Shown here: in pieces, positions 1 through 9,392 of the stretch
Numbering within the stretch: position 1 is the stretch's first letter
Layout: the number at the start of each line of letters is the position of its first letter
Assembly (NCBI RefSeq): GCF_007641235.1
Contig: NZ_CP038157.1
Coordinates: forward strand, 1,550,001 to 1,614,000
Origin: Corynebacterium sanguinis
Lineage (GTDB): Bacteria; Actinomycetota; Actinomycetes; Mycobacteriales; Mycobacteriaceae
Length of the DNA: 64,000 nucleotides
Reading direction: 5' to 3'
The notes under the pieces: generated by a model
Told to the model about the DNA's origin: nothing
Seen by the model: only the letters and a program-made list of their open reading frames with translations
The model's database searches: none
Translations under genes and position numbers: made by a program

Positions 1-594
1 AAGGTCGACGCGCCGCTGGACATGCGGATGGACCCAACGACGACGCTCACCGCGGCGGATGTGCTGAATACGTACAGCCACGGCGAGCTCGCGCGCATCT
101 TGAAGACCTACGGTGACGAGCGCTTCGCGGGAAAGATAGCCTCCCACATCTTGAAAGAGCGCGAGAAGGCCCCGTTCGAGCGCAGCGGCCGCCTCGTAGA
201 GCTTCTCTACCAGGCCATTCCGGCCGCCACCCGGCGCACCGGCGGGCACCCGGCGAAGCGCACGTTCCAGGCGCTACGCATCGAGGTCAACGGGGAGCTC
301 GACGCGCTGCGAGCGGTGATCCCGGTGATCACTGACCTGCTCGGTCCGGGCGGGCGCGTGGTGTTCATGAGCTACCAGTCGCTCGAGGACAAGATCGTCA
401 AAACCGCCCTGACCTCCCTGGCCACCTCCACAACGCCAACCGGTCTGCCGATGGACCTGCCCGGCACCGCCGCGAAATTCCGCTCGATTACCCAAGGCGC
501 GGAAAAAGCATCCGAGGCAGAGATCGAACAGAACTCCCGGGCCGCGCCGGTGCGTGTCCGGGGCATCGAAAAGCTTCGCACTGACAACCCGTAG
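1..594 (+). CDS. rsmH: 16S rRNA (cytosine1402-N4)-methyltransferase RsmH, 5' end outside the window
   Basis: This is the C-terminal 197 residues of RsmH (MraW), which methylates C1402 of 16S rRNA with S-adenosylmethionine. The reading frame is open from base 1, and the first residues contain the family motif [25 protein letters not shown] and [11 protein letters not shown] follow, as in other RsmH proteins; the His of the usual SYHSLED is Gln here, which I recall as normal for actinobacteria. It opens the dcw cluster. Its TAG stop directly abuts the ATG of the next gene, so the two are probably translationally coupled. The start codon lies upstream of the window. Confidence 0.95.
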   Translation, partial: KVDAPLDMRMDPTTTLTAADVLNTYSHGELARILKTYGDERFAGKIASHILKEREKAPFERSGRLVELLYQAIPAATRRTGGHPAKRTFQALRIEVNGELDALRAVIPVITDLLGPGGRVVFMSYQSLEDKIVKTALTSLATSTTPTGLPMDLPGTAAKFRSITQGAEKASEAEIEQNSRAAPVRVRGIEKLRTDNP

Positions 595-1386
595 ATGACC
601 ATGATGACCCAGACGAAAGGCCACAACGCCATGGGAGCAAGCCGAGACCTCACCGCGTCCGCCCGCTCGGGCACAGCCACCCTCGAGCGGCCGGCAGTGC
701 GCCGCCCGCGCACGACGACGTCGCGGACGACGGCGACGCCGCAGCCGGTGCGTCGATACGCGCCGCACGCGCTGCACCCGCGCAACACCCAGGGTGTTGG
801 CCGGCTCGGCTCCAAGCAGGTCGTGTCCGTTCGCGGCCGCAGGGTCGGCGAAGTCAAAGAGGTCAAGCGCACCTTCTCCACGATGTCCGTAATCGCGGTG
901 CCGTTGCTCATCCTCGGGGTGCTCATCGCGATGTTCCTCTCGGGCGTGTCCACCTCGCAGTCTTTTACCATCCAGGAGCTGCAGGCTCGCGAGCGCGCGC
1001 TGAGCAACGAGGTCGAGACCCTCAACCGCGACGCGGAAAACGTCAAGTCCTCGGCCGAGATCGCGCGCAAGGCAGCTGATGCCGGGATGGTCGTCTCGCA
1101 CGCGCCCGGAATCCTGTCCGTGGGTGCCGACGGCGCAGTCGAGGAGACCCGCCCGTTCAACCCTGATGCGACGCAGAAGATGACCGACGTGACCTCCGCC
1201 GACGGCCAGCGCGGCACCGAAGACCGGGCGACGAGCGACCGGGACGCCACGGCCCGCGTCGGCGACAGCCTGACCTCGGTGCCCGGCGGAAACGTCCTGG
1301 GCCAAAACACCCCGCCGGCGCCGGAGGCTGCCCCGCCGGCAAGCAACCTCGCGCCGTACGCCCCGCGCGTGAGTGCCGGAAACTAA
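595..1386 (+). CDS. FtsL-like single-pass cell-division protein
   Basis: This 263-residue protein sits between rsmH and ftsI, where ftsL lies in most bacteria. It has a basic, disordered cytoplasmic N-terminus of about 96 residues. One membrane segment follows at about 97-117, then a coiled-coil-like stretch at about 125-165, and a Pro/Ala-rich tail. That is FtsL/DivIC topology, although the sequence is not well conserved and the call rests on position and topology. FtsL would join FtsQ and recruit FtsW/FtsI at the septum. The ATG at 595 touches the rsmH stop; an in-frame ATG at 631 is an alternative start. Confidence 0.75.
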   Translation: MTMMTQTKGHNAMGASRDLTASARSGTATLERPAVRRPRTTTSRTTATPQPVRRYAPHALHPRNTQGVGRLGSKQVVSVRGRRVGEVKEVKRTFSTMSVIAVPLLILGVLIAMFLSGVSTSQSFTIQELQARERALSNEVETLNRDAENVKSSAEIARKAADAGMVVSHAPGILSVGADGAVEETRPFNPDATQKMTDVTSADGQRGTEDRATSDRDATARVGDSLTSVPGGNVLGQNTPPAPEAAPPASNLAPYAPRVSAGN

Positions 1387-1474
1387 CGGGCGTGGCGGTC
1401 ACGGACACAAAGCCGCGCGGCGGGCAAGATGAAGTGCGATTTGAAACAACGACGAGGCAGGTGACTTTAGCGCT

Positions 1475-3484
1475 GTGAATACCCCGAGCGCACGCCGCCG
1501 GCCGGAGGATCGCGGTGAGAGCACCCGCGTCGACAACCTCCGCCCGCAGCCGAGCCCTCGCGCGCCCGGTCCCCAGTCTGTGGCGCCGCAGAAGCTGATC
1601 ACGCGCAAGCGCGCGAGCTTTATCGCGGCCGCATTCGTTATCGCCGCTGTGCTGCTCGTCGGCCGCTTGGCGTGGGTGCAGGTCGTGTGGGGGCCGAACC
1701 TGCAGGTGCAGGCCCAGGCACAGCGCGAACGCATCTACGACGACCCGGCCCGCCGCGGCGAGATCATCGACCGCTCGGGCAACCAGCTCGCCTACACCAT
1801 GCAGGCGCGCTCGCTGACGGTCTCCCCGGTCATGCTGCGCAAGGAGCTGCGCGAGCAGCAGGAGCTGCAGATGCGTCGCGACGGCTTGTCGTCTGAGGCG
1901 ATCCAGGCCCAAGTCGACGCCCGCGTTGAGGACGTCCTGCGCACCATGGCCAACGAAATCCCCCGGATGATCGAGGGGGCGCACGCTAAGGACCCAGCGG
2001 ACGCGAAGGACGAGGCGCAGTCCCGCGTGAGCTCGAAGGATATCCTGGACAAGCTGCTCGCGGAGTCCGACTACGAGGTGCTCGTGCGCAACGTCGACCC
2101 CGATGTCGCGGCCGAGGTGGCCAAGGAGTTCCACGGCGTCGCGGCGGATCACCAGGACATCCGCCAGTACCCCAACGGGGCGGTCGGGGAGAACATCATC
2201 GGCAAGGTCTCTATGGACGGCCAGGGCCAGTTCGGCCTCGAGGCTTCCAGCGACAGTGTGTTGACCGGCATTAACGGTAGGTCCACCGAGGACGTCTCGG
2301 TCCAGGGCCAGTCGATCCCGGGCACGCTTCGCGACGTCGTCCCGCCCGTCGACGGCTCCCAGGTCAAGCTGACCATCGACGTTGATCTGCAGACGTTCGT
2401 GCAGCGCACCCTCGAGCAGGCGAAGGCGAATTCGCTGGCCAAGGACGCCGAGGCCGTCGTGCTCGACGCGCACACGGGCGAGGTGCTCGCCATGGCGAAC
2501 ACCGGGACGATCGACCCGAATGGCGATGTACAAAAGCAGCTCGCCGAGGGCCGCAGCTTTGACAACTATTCCATCTCGCACCCGTACGAGCCGGGATCCG
2601 TGGCCAAGGTGATCACGGCCGCCGCCGCGATCGAGGAGGGGCTGACGGACCCGACCGAGGTGCACCAGGTGCCCGGCTCCATCGACATGGCTGGCGTGAC
2701 GGTCAACGACGCCTGGTCACACGGCGTGGCCCCCTACACCACGGCGGGGATCTTCGGTAAGTCCTCCAACGTGGGCACGCTGCAGATCGCGCAGCGCCTC
2801 GGCGAGGAGAAGTATTGGGACTACCTGCAGCGCTTCGGCATTGGGCAGACAACGGGCATCGAGCTGCCGAACGAATCCGCGGGCCTGGTTCCGGTGCTCG
2901 AGCAGTGGTCGGGCGGCACCTTTGCCAACCTGCCGATTGGCCAGGGCATGAGCTGGACCACGCTGCAGATGGCCAGCGTGTACCAAACGCTGGCCAACGG
3001 TGGCGAAAGGATCGAGCCGCGCATCATCTCCGAGGTGGTTGGGCCCGACGGCCAGCCGGCGGAGGCGCAAGCACCGAAGCGCACCCGCGTGGTCAGCGAG
3101 GCCACGGCGAAGACGACGGTGGACATGTTCCGCTCTACCTTCCAGCAGGACCCGATGGGCGTGAACTCCGGTACCGCCCAGGGCAGCGGCATCGAGGGCT
3201 ACCAGTTGGCGGGTAAGACCGGCACGGCCCAGAAGGTCAACCCGGATACCGGGGCGTACTCGCAGAACCAGTTCTGGATCACCTTCGCCGGCATCGCGCC
3301 CGCCGACGACCCCCGCTTCGTCGTCGCCGTCATGCTGGACGAGCCCCAGCGCGGCCCGCTTGAGGGCGGGTCAGGTGGCCAGTCGGCCGCGCCGGTCTTC
3401 CGCGAAATCGCATCCTGGCTGCTCAACCGCGAGAACATCGCGCAGAGCCCGCCAGCCGAGCCGTACGTGCTGGAGCAGCGTTGA
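1475..3484 (+). CDS. ftsI: Septal peptidoglycan transpeptidase FtsI (PBP3)
   Basis: This is a monofunctional class B penicillin-binding protein of 669 residues that crosslinks septal peptidoglycan as partner of FtsW. A cytoplasmic tail is followed by a membrane anchor at about 48-70, the pedestal domain and the transpeptidase domain. The catalytic motifs are complete: SVAK at 375-378 (Ser375 nucleophile), SSN at 430-432 and KTG at 581-583. No C-terminal PASTA repeats are seen. The GTG start is preceded by AGGTGA about 10 nt upstream. The 88-bp gap after the FtsL-like gene leaves room for a promoter, but none is clear. Confidence 0.97.
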   Translation: MNTPSARRRPEDRGESTRVDNLRPQPSPRAPGPQSVAPQKLITRKRASFIAAAFVIAAVLLVGRLAWVQVVWGPNLQVQAQAQRERIYDDPARRGEIIDRSGNQLAYTMQARSLTVSPVMLRKELREQQELQMRRDGLSSEAIQAQVDARVEDVLRTMANEIPRMIEGAHAKDPADAKDEAQSRVSSKDILDKLLAESDYEVLVRNVDPDVAAEVAKEFHGVAADHQDIRQYPNGAVGENIIGKVSMDGQGQFGLEASSDSVLTGINGRSTEDVSVQGQSIPGTLRDVVPPVDGSQVKLTIDVDLQTFVQRTLEQAKANSLAKDAEAVVLDAHTGEVLAMANTGTIDPNGDVQKQLAEGRSFDNYSISHPYEPGSVAKVITAAAAIEEGLTDPTEVHQVPGSIDMAGVTVNDAWSHGVAPYTTAGIFGKSSNVGTLQIAQRLGEEKYWDYLQRFGIGQTTGIELPNESAGLVPVLEQWSGGTFANLPIGQGMSWTTLQMASVYQTLANGGERIEPRIISEVVGPDGQPAEAQAPKRTRVVSEATAKTTVDMFRSTFQQDPMGVNSGTAQGSGIEGYQLAGKTGTAQKVNPDTGAYSQNQFWITFAGIAPADDPRFVVAVMLDEPQRGPLEGGSGGQSAAPVFREIASWLLNRENIAQSPPAEPYVLEQR

Positions 3485-3512
3485 CCCCTCTTTCACGCAA
3501 GAGGCATATAAA
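3481..3512 (+). promoter_or_regulatory. Possible murE promoter
   Basis: TTGACC at 3481-3486 overlaps the ftsI stop, and an AT-rich CATATAAA lies at 3505-3512, 18-20 nt downstream. A 6-bp hairpin (CCTCTT/AAGAGG) lies between them. A GGAGGAG ribosome site follows at about 3537-3543. The spacing is not ideal, so this is a weak call. Confidence 0.35.
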
Positions 3513-3548
3513 AGACTTAAGACAACAACCGAGGGCGGAGGAGACTAG

Positions 3549-5165
3549 GTGGACCAGCTCAACCAAAACAGCGCCGCGGGCGACTCGCAAGCGCCGGTGT
3601 CGCTTGGAGAGCTCGCACGCATCGCCGGAGCCGATGTTCCATCACCGGCTGAAGGTTGGGCGGACGTCGCCGTAAGCTCCGTGGGGCTCAACGCCCGCGA
3701 GGTCGCGCCGGGAGGGCTGTTCGCCGCCCTGCCGGGCACGCGTGTCCACGGTGCGCAGTTCGCCGCGGAGTCTCCCGCGCGCGCCATCCTCACCGACCGC
3801 GAGGGCCTGGACATCGTCGAAGCGGCAGGGGATCGCCGCCCCGTGCTCGTCGTCGACGACGTCCGCGCGGTGCTGGGCGAGGTCTCGGCGCACGTCTACG
3901 GGCACCCCTCGCGCCGCATGACACTTATCGGGGTCACCGGCACGTCGGGCAAGACGACCACCACCTACCTGCTGGAGCGCGGGCTGATCGCCGCCGGCGC
4001 CCAGGTCGGGCTCATCGGCACGACGGGGACGCGCATCCGCGGCCGCGACGTTCCCACCTCGCTGACCACGCCGGAGGCGCCCACCCTCCAAGCGCTGTTT
4101 GCGCGCATGGCGGCTGAGGGCGTGACGCACGTGGTCATGGAGGTCAGCTCGCACGCGCTGAGCCTGGGGCGCGTGGGCGGCACCTCGTTCGACGCGGCCG
4201 GATTTACCAATCTCAGCCAGGACCACCTCGACTTCCACCCGACAATGGAGGACTACTTCGAGGCGAAGGCGGCGTTTTTTGATCCCGCATCGTCGGTCGC
4301 GGCGTCGACAAGCGTGATCTGCGTTGATGACGAGTGGGGCGAGCGGATGGCGCAGCTCGCGTCGCGACCGCTGCGCGTGGGCACGCACGGCCAGGACGGG
4401 CTCGATTGCAGCGCGCGGCTGATCCGCGTCCGCGACAACGGTGCCCAAGACATTGAGCTGCGTATCGACGCCCACACCCACGCGTTCACCCTGCAGCTGC
4501 CGGGGGCGTTCAACGTGGCTAACGCGGCGCTCGCGACGGCGCTGGCGCGCGTGGTGGGCGCGGACGTCGCGCAGTTTGTTCGCGGGCTGGAAGACGCCGC
4601 GGTGCCGGGGCGCATGGAGCGTATCGACGCCGGCCAGGGCTTCGTAGCCGTGGTCGATTACGCGCATAAACCCGCCGCGATCGCCGCGGTGCTTGAGACG
4701 CTGCGCGAACAGGTCGACGGCAGGATCGGCATCGCCGTCGGAGCCGGTGGTGATCGCGACACCACCAAACGCGCCGTGATGGGCCGGGAGGCGGCCACGC
4801 GCGCCGACTTCGTCATCGTCACCGACGACAACCCGCGCACCGAGGACCCCGCGTCGATCCGCGCCGCGGTGCTCGACGGGGCGCGCGAGGCGGGCAGCGA
4901 CGCAGAGATCAGGGAATGCGGCTCGCGCGCGGAGGCGATTGACCAGCTCGTAGCCTGGGCCCAGCCAGGTGATGCGGTGGTGGTCGTGGGCAAGGGCCAC
5001 GAGGTCGGCCAGATCATTGGGGAGACGACACACCACTTCGACGATCGCGAGGAGATGCGCAGGGCTTTGGCCGAGAACGGCTACGGTGAAAACGACGCTC
5101 ACGGCACCCACCAGCCGCAGGAGCTTGCAGACGGTAAGGATTTCTTCTCACATGATCCCACTTGA
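3549..5165 (+). CDS. murE: UDP-MurNAc-tripeptide synthetase MurE (meso-diaminopimelate type)
   Basis: This cytoplasmic Mur ligase of 538 residues adds the third stem-peptide residue to UDP-MurNAc-L-Ala-D-Glu using ATP. The ATP-binding loop GTSGKTTT is at about 131-138. The DNPR motif at 427-430 is the signature of ligases that use meso-diaminopimelate rather than lysine, which fits a Corynebacterium wall. The GTG start is 5 nt after a strong GGAGGAG. The last 14 bp overlap the start of murF, implying coupled translation. About 25 hydrophilic residues extend past the usual C-terminus. Confidence 0.96.
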   Translation: MDQLNQNSAAGDSQAPVSLGELARIAGADVPSPAEGWADVAVSSVGLNAREVAPGGLFAALPGTRVHGAQFAAESPARAILTDREGLDIVEAAGDRRPVLVVDDVRAVLGEVSAHVYGHPSRRMTLIGVTGTSGKTTTTYLLERGLIAAGAQVGLIGTTGTRIRGRDVPTSLTTPEAPTLQALFARMAAEGVTHVVMEVSSHALSLGRVGGTSFDAAGFTNLSQDHLDFHPTMEDYFEAKAAFFDPASSVAASTSVICVDDEWGERMAQLASRPLRVGTHGQDGLDCSARLIRVRDNGAQDIELRIDAHTHAFTLQLPGAFNVANAALATALARVVGADVAQFVRGLEDAAVPGRMERIDAGQGFVAVVDYAHKPAAIAAVLETLREQVDGRIGIAVGAGGDRDTTKRAVMGREAATRADFVIVTDDNPRTEDPASIRAAVLDGAREAGSDAEIRECGSRAEAIDQLVAWAQPGDAVVVVGKGHEVGQIIGETTHHFDDREEMRRALAENGYGENDAHGTHQPQELADGKDFFSHDPT

Positions 5166-6708
5166 GTTGGCCACGATTGCCAAGATCACTGGCGGCACGC
5201 TGAGCGACAACGCGAACCCGCACGCTCTCGTCGATGGGTTCGTGGAGTTCGACTCGCGCAAGATCACCTCTGGCGGTCTGTTCGTCGCCTTGCCGGGCAA
5301 GCATGTCGACGGTCACAACTTCGCGCGCAACGCCATTGAGCAGGGCGCAGCCGGTGTGCTCGCTGCCAAGGATGTGGGTGTGGACGCGGTGATCGTGCCC
5401 AAGGCCGCCAAGCTCGACGGCGACAACTCCGAGCTCGCCGCCAACGACCCCGACGGTTCCGCTGCCGGTGTCGTCGCGGGCATGTCCAAGCTAGCCAGCT
5501 ACGTGGCCACAACGCTCACTAACGAGCACGGCCTCTCGATCGTGGGGATCACGGGCTCCGCCGGCAAGACCTCGACGAAGGACCTTGTCGCGTCGGTGCT
5601 CTCCGCTGCCGGCCAGACCGTCGCGCCCCCCGGGTCGTTCAACAACGAGCTCGGCCATCCGTACACGGTGCTGCGCTGCACTGAGTCGACGAAGTTCCTC
5701 GTCGCGGAAATGTCCGCGCGCGGCATCGGCCACATCGCGCACTTGGCGACGATCGCCCCGCCGAAGTTTGGCGTGGTGCTCAACATCGGCTCGGCCCACT
5801 TGGGCGAGTTCGGTTCCAAGGAAAACATCGCGGTGGCCAAGGGCGAGCTCGTCGAGGCGCTGCCGGACGCGGCGGAGGGTGGCGTGGCCATCCTCAACGC
5901 CGACGACCCCCTCGTCGCCGGCATGGCGCCGCGCACCAGCGCGCGGGTGGTCACCTTCTCTGCCGAGCACAGCCGCGCCGACTACTACGCCACGGACATT
6001 TCGCTTGACGACGTCACCCGCGCCAGCTTCATGCTCCACTCCCCGGGCAACGATCCGCAGCGCGTGGAGCTCAACGTCTTCGGCGCCCACCAGGTGTCCA
6101 ACGCTCTCGCTGCCGCGGCCGTCGGCATCGAAAGCGGTATTGACGCCGCCACTGTCGCGCGCTGCCTGAGCGATGCTCACGGCGTGTCCGGCAACCGCAT
6201 GGACGTGCAAACCCGTAGCGACGGGGTCACCGTGATCAACGACGCGTACAACGCCAACCCGGACTCGATGCGCGCCGGGATCGCGGCGCTGGGATTTACG
6301 GCCGCCGCACGCCCCGGTGTGCGCTCTATCGCGGTGCTGGGTGAGATGGGGGAGCTCGGAGGCGATTCGGTCAGCGCGCACCGCGAGCTCGGCAACGAGC
6401 TGGCTCGCTACCGCGTCACACACCTCGTCGCGGTCGGGGATAACCCCGCGATGGACGCGCTGAAGGACCGGGCGCGCGACCGCGGGATCCACGTCGACTC
6501 CGCCCGGGACGTCGACGAGGCCACATCCCTAGTGAAGGCGATCCTGTCGGTGCCGCCGGCGGGGGAGGAAGGTTGGTACGAGCGCGACACGCGCGACGTG
6601 GTGCTGGTGAAGGCATCGAACGCGCTCGGGCTCTGGGCGGTGGCGAACGCCCTGCTGCAAGGGCATAGCATGAGGGGCCACACACATTTCGGAGACGGGG
6701 AGCGCTAA
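5152..6708 (+). CDS. murF: UDP-MurNAc-tripeptide-D-Ala-D-Ala ligase MurF
   Basis: This 518-residue Mur ligase adds the D-Ala-D-Ala dipeptide and so completes the cytoplasmic pentapeptide precursor. The ATP loop TGSAGKTS has its Lys at about 139. NDAYNANPDSM in the C-terminal half is the characteristic MurF/MurC-type motif. The open frame runs further upstream inside murE, but MIPLELATIAKITGG at 5152 matches family N-termini and gives the short overlap normal in this cluster. It is followed by mraY after 6 bp. Confidence 0.96.
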   Translation: MIPLELATIAKITGGTLSDNANPHALVDGFVEFDSRKITSGGLFVALPGKHVDGHNFARNAIEQGAAGVLAAKDVGVDAVIVPKAAKLDGDNSELAANDPDGSAAGVVAGMSKLASYVATTLTNEHGLSIVGITGSAGKTSTKDLVASVLSAAGQTVAPPGSFNNELGHPYTVLRCTESTKFLVAEMSARGIGHIAHLATIAPPKFGVVLNIGSAHLGEFGSKENIAVAKGELVEALPDAAEGGVAILNADDPLVAGMAPRTSARVVTFSAEHSRADYYATDISLDDVTRASFMLHSPGNDPQRVELNVFGAHQVSNALAAAAVGIESGIDAATVARCLSDAHGVSGNRMDVQTRSDGVTVINDAYNANPDSMRAGIAALGFTAAARPGVRSIAVLGEMGELGGDSVSAHRELGNELARYRVTHLVAVGDNPAMDALKDRARDRGIHVDSARDVDEATSLVKAILSVPPAGEEGWYERDTRDVVLVKASNALGLWAVANALLQGHSMRGHTHFGDGER

Positions 6709-6714
6709 AGCACT

Positions 6715-7824
6715 ATGGTTCAGATTTTCATCGCGGGAGCCGTCGCGTTCCTTGTGGCCATCTTTGTCACGCCGCTACTGATCCGCTACTTCAACCGCCG
6801 CGCGATGGGCCAGGAGATCCGCGAGGACGGCCCGAAGTCGCACGCGCGCAAGCGCGGCACCCCGACGATGGGTGGTATCGCCATCCTGCTGGCGATCACC
6901 CTGGGTTATGTCGCGTCGGGGCTGTGGTCGATGTTCACGGGCCACCGCGTGTTCTCCGCCACCGGCCTCATCGTGCTGGGGTTGACCCTGGCACTCGGCG
7001 CCGTCGGGTTCGCTGACGATGGCATGAAGCTGTTTTTCAAGCGCAACCTCGGCCTGAACAAGACCGCGAAGCTCGTCGCCCAGTTGGGCATCGCGCTCGC
7101 TTTCGGCCTGTTGGTGCTGCAGTTTCCCGACGAGAACGGCCAGACCCCGGCGTCAACGAACTTGAGTTTCGTCCGCGACATGAACACCATTAACTTCGCG
7201 GCCGTCGGCGGCGTCGTGGGCGTGATCATGTTCCTGGTCTTCATCTACTTCCTGCTCGCGGCCTGGTCCAACGCCGTCAACCTCACCGACGGCCTCGACG
7301 GCCTGGCCGCGGGAACCACGTCGCTGGTGATGGCTGCGTACACGGGCGTGACGTTCTGGCAGTTCCGCAACTCCTGCTCCGCCGCGCCGGGCCCCGGCTG
7401 CTACGACGTGCGCGACCCCCTCGACTTGGCGGTGCTGGCTGCGGCCGGCTTCGGCGCCTGCATGGGATTTCTGTGGTGGAACGCCTCCCCCGCGAAGATC
7501 TTCATGGGCGATACTGGATCGCTCGCGCTTGGTGGTTTGGTCGCGGGCCTGTCGGTGACCTCCAAGACGGAGCTGCTCATGGTTATCATCGGCTCGGTGT
7601 TCGTCATGGAGGCCGCCTCTGTGGTGATCCAGGTCGTGTCGTTCAAGGCGACAGGCAAGCGCGTGTTCCGCATGGCGCCGTTCCACCACCACTTTGAAAA
7701 CGGCGGTTGGGCGGAGCAGACCGTGGTGATTCGCTTTTGGCTGATTGCGGCGATGTCCGTGGCCACCGGCTTGGCGCTGTTCTACGGTGAGTGGTTGACC
7801 AAGGTCGGGGTGACCATGCCATGA
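6715..7824 (+). CDS. mraY: Phospho-MurNAc-pentapeptide transferase MraY
   Basis: This integral membrane enzyme of 369 residues transfers phospho-MurNAc-pentapeptide to undecaprenyl phosphate, making lipid I. About ten hydrophobic segments are visible. Signature elements are the DD motif in [38 protein letters not shown] and the C-terminal histidine loop PFHHHFE. The stop codon TGA overlaps the murD start in ATGA, so the two are translationally coupled. The length is normal for actinobacterial MraY. Confidence 0.97.
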   Translation: MVQIFIAGAVAFLVAIFVTPLLIRYFNRRAMGQEIREDGPKSHARKRGTPTMGGIAILLAITLGYVASGLWSMFTGHRVFSATGLIVLGLTLALGAVGFADDGMKLFFKRNLGLNKTAKLVAQLGIALAFGLLVLQFPDENGQTPASTNLSFVRDMNTINFAAVGGVVGVIMFLVFIYFLLAAWSNAVNLTDGLDGLAAGTTSLVMAAYTGVTFWQFRNSCSAAPGPGCYDVRDPLDLAVLAAAGFGACMGFLWWNASPAKIFMGDTGSLALGGLVAGLSVTSKTELLMVIIGSVFVMEAASVVIQVVSFKATGKRVFRMAPFHHHFENGGWAEQTVVIRFWLIAAMSVATGLALFYGEWLTKVGVTMP

Positions 7825-9248
7825 CGGCACCCGTCGAGACCGCGTTGGTCCCTGAAGCACTGCGCGGCGGTGTCCTTGTCGCCGGCGCTGGCGTTTCGGG
7901 CCTCGGCGCCGCGCGACTGCTGGATGCGGTCGGCGTGACGTGCGTCGTGGCCGACGATAACCCGGCCAACCGCGAGAAAGTCGCCGGGGAAACCTCCGCG
8001 AGAGCGGTCAGTACCGCCGACGCAACGGAGCTTTTCGACGAGGTCTCTATCGTGGTGACGTCGCCGGGGTGGCGCCCGGATTCACCGCTGCTCGTCGCCG
8101 CGCAGGACGCGGGCCTGGAGGTCATCGGCGACGTTGAGCTGTGCTTCCGCCTCGACCGCGCCGGCGTGTTCGGGTCCCCGCGCACCTGGCTCGTGGTCAC
8201 GGGAACAAACGGCAAGACCACGACGACGGGCATGCTCGCCTCCATCATGGGCGAGGCCAGCAAGGACTCGGGCCTGCGCGCCCAGGCCTGCGGCAACATC
8301 GGGGTCGCGGTGAGCGATGCGCTTGTCGACGCCCACCGGGTCGACGTCCTCGTCGCCGAGCTGTCGAGCTTCCAGCTCTACTGGTCGCATCAGCTCGTTC
8401 CGGACGCGGGCGTGCTGCTCAACCTCGCCGATGACCACATCGACTGGCACGGTTCCTTTGCCGCGTACGCGCAGGCGAAGGCAAAGGTGCTGCGCGCTCG
8501 GGTTGCTGTCGCGGGCGTCGATGACGCGGAGGTAGCGAGCCTCGCGGCGCGCACCGGAAGGGACGACGTGATTGGTTTCACCCTTGGTGAGCCGGGCCCG
8601 AACCAGGCGGGCGTGATCGGCCACAGGCTGGTTTTCAACAGCGGCGCCGAGCTGCAGGACCTCGCCTCGGTCACGGGCATTGAGCCAGCCGGGATCGCTG
8701 GCGTGCTCGATGCGTTGGCGGCCGCGGCGGTTGCGGTCTCCCAGGGGGTGTCGTCGCAACGCATTGACGACGGCCTGCGGTCCTACCGCATCGAGGGCCA
8801 CCGCGGCGCGGTCGTGCACGAGGCGAACGGGGTCAGGTGGGTGGATAACTCCAAGGCGACGAACCCCCACGCGGCGGACTCCGCGCTTGCCGGTGCCGGC
8901 GAGCCCGGCACCGTGGTGTGGGTTGCGGGTGGCCAGCTCAAAGGCGCGAGCGTCGATGAGCTCGTCGCAACGCACGCTCACCTGTTTCGGGCTGTGGCGA
9001 TGCTCGGCGTGGACCGGGAGATTGTGCTGGAGGCCGTGCGTCGACACGCGCCCGGCGTGCCGGTGTTCGTGAGCGAGTCCACGGACCCGGCCGAGGCGAT
9101 GGATCAGTGCGTGCGTTTCGCCGCCGAGCAGGCCCTGCCGGGGGACACGGTGCTGCTGGCCCCGGCTGCGGCGAGCTTGGATATGTTTTCCGGGATGTCT
9201 GCGCGTGGCGACGAATTTGCCGCGGCTGCAATGAGACACTGCGTGTAA
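7821..9248 (+). CDS. murD: UDP-MurNAc-L-alanine:D-glutamate ligase MurD
   Basis: This cytoplasmic ligase of 475 residues adds D-Glu to UDP-MurNAc-L-Ala. The N-terminal Rossmann-like part has [13 protein letters not shown]. The ATP loop GTNGKTTTT has its Lys at about 132, and [12 protein letters not shown] lies in the C-terminal half as in other MurD proteins. The open frame reaches 30 bp further upstream, but the ATG at 7821 in the ATGA overlap with mraY gives the family-like N-terminus [20 protein letters not shown]. It is part of the continuous dcw operon. Confidence 0.96.
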   Translation: MTAPVETALVPEALRGGVLVAGAGVSGLGAARLLDAVGVTCVVADDNPANREKVAGETSARAVSTADATELFDEVSIVVTSPGWRPDSPLLVAAQDAGLEVIGDVELCFRLDRAGVFGSPRTWLVVTGTNGKTTTTGMLASIMGEASKDSGLRAQACGNIGVAVSDALVDAHRVDVLVAELSSFQLYWSHQLVPDAGVLLNLADDHIDWHGSFAAYAQAKAKVLRARVAVAGVDDAEVASLAARTGRDDVIGFTLGEPGPNQAGVIGHRLVFNSGAELQDLASVTGIEPAGIAGVLDALAAAAVAVSQGVSSQRIDDGLRSYRIEGHRGAVVHEANGVRWVDNSKATNPHAADSALAGAGEPGTVVWVAGGQLKGASVDELVATHAHLFRAVAMLGVDREIVLEAVRRHAPGVPVFVSESTDPAEAMDQCVRFAAEQALPGDTVLLAPAAASLDMFSGMSARGDEFAAAAMRHCV

Positions 9249-9392
9249 TTCATTTGCACCCCGTGTTGCTACTGTCGCTGGAGTGCTTTGGGGGGCTAAT
9301 GTGACTGTAGTGAATATCTCGCCGCCGAAGGCGGGAAACGACAGCAACTGATGCGACAACGGAGAGCACAAGAAGGCGAAGGGGCAGCTTTT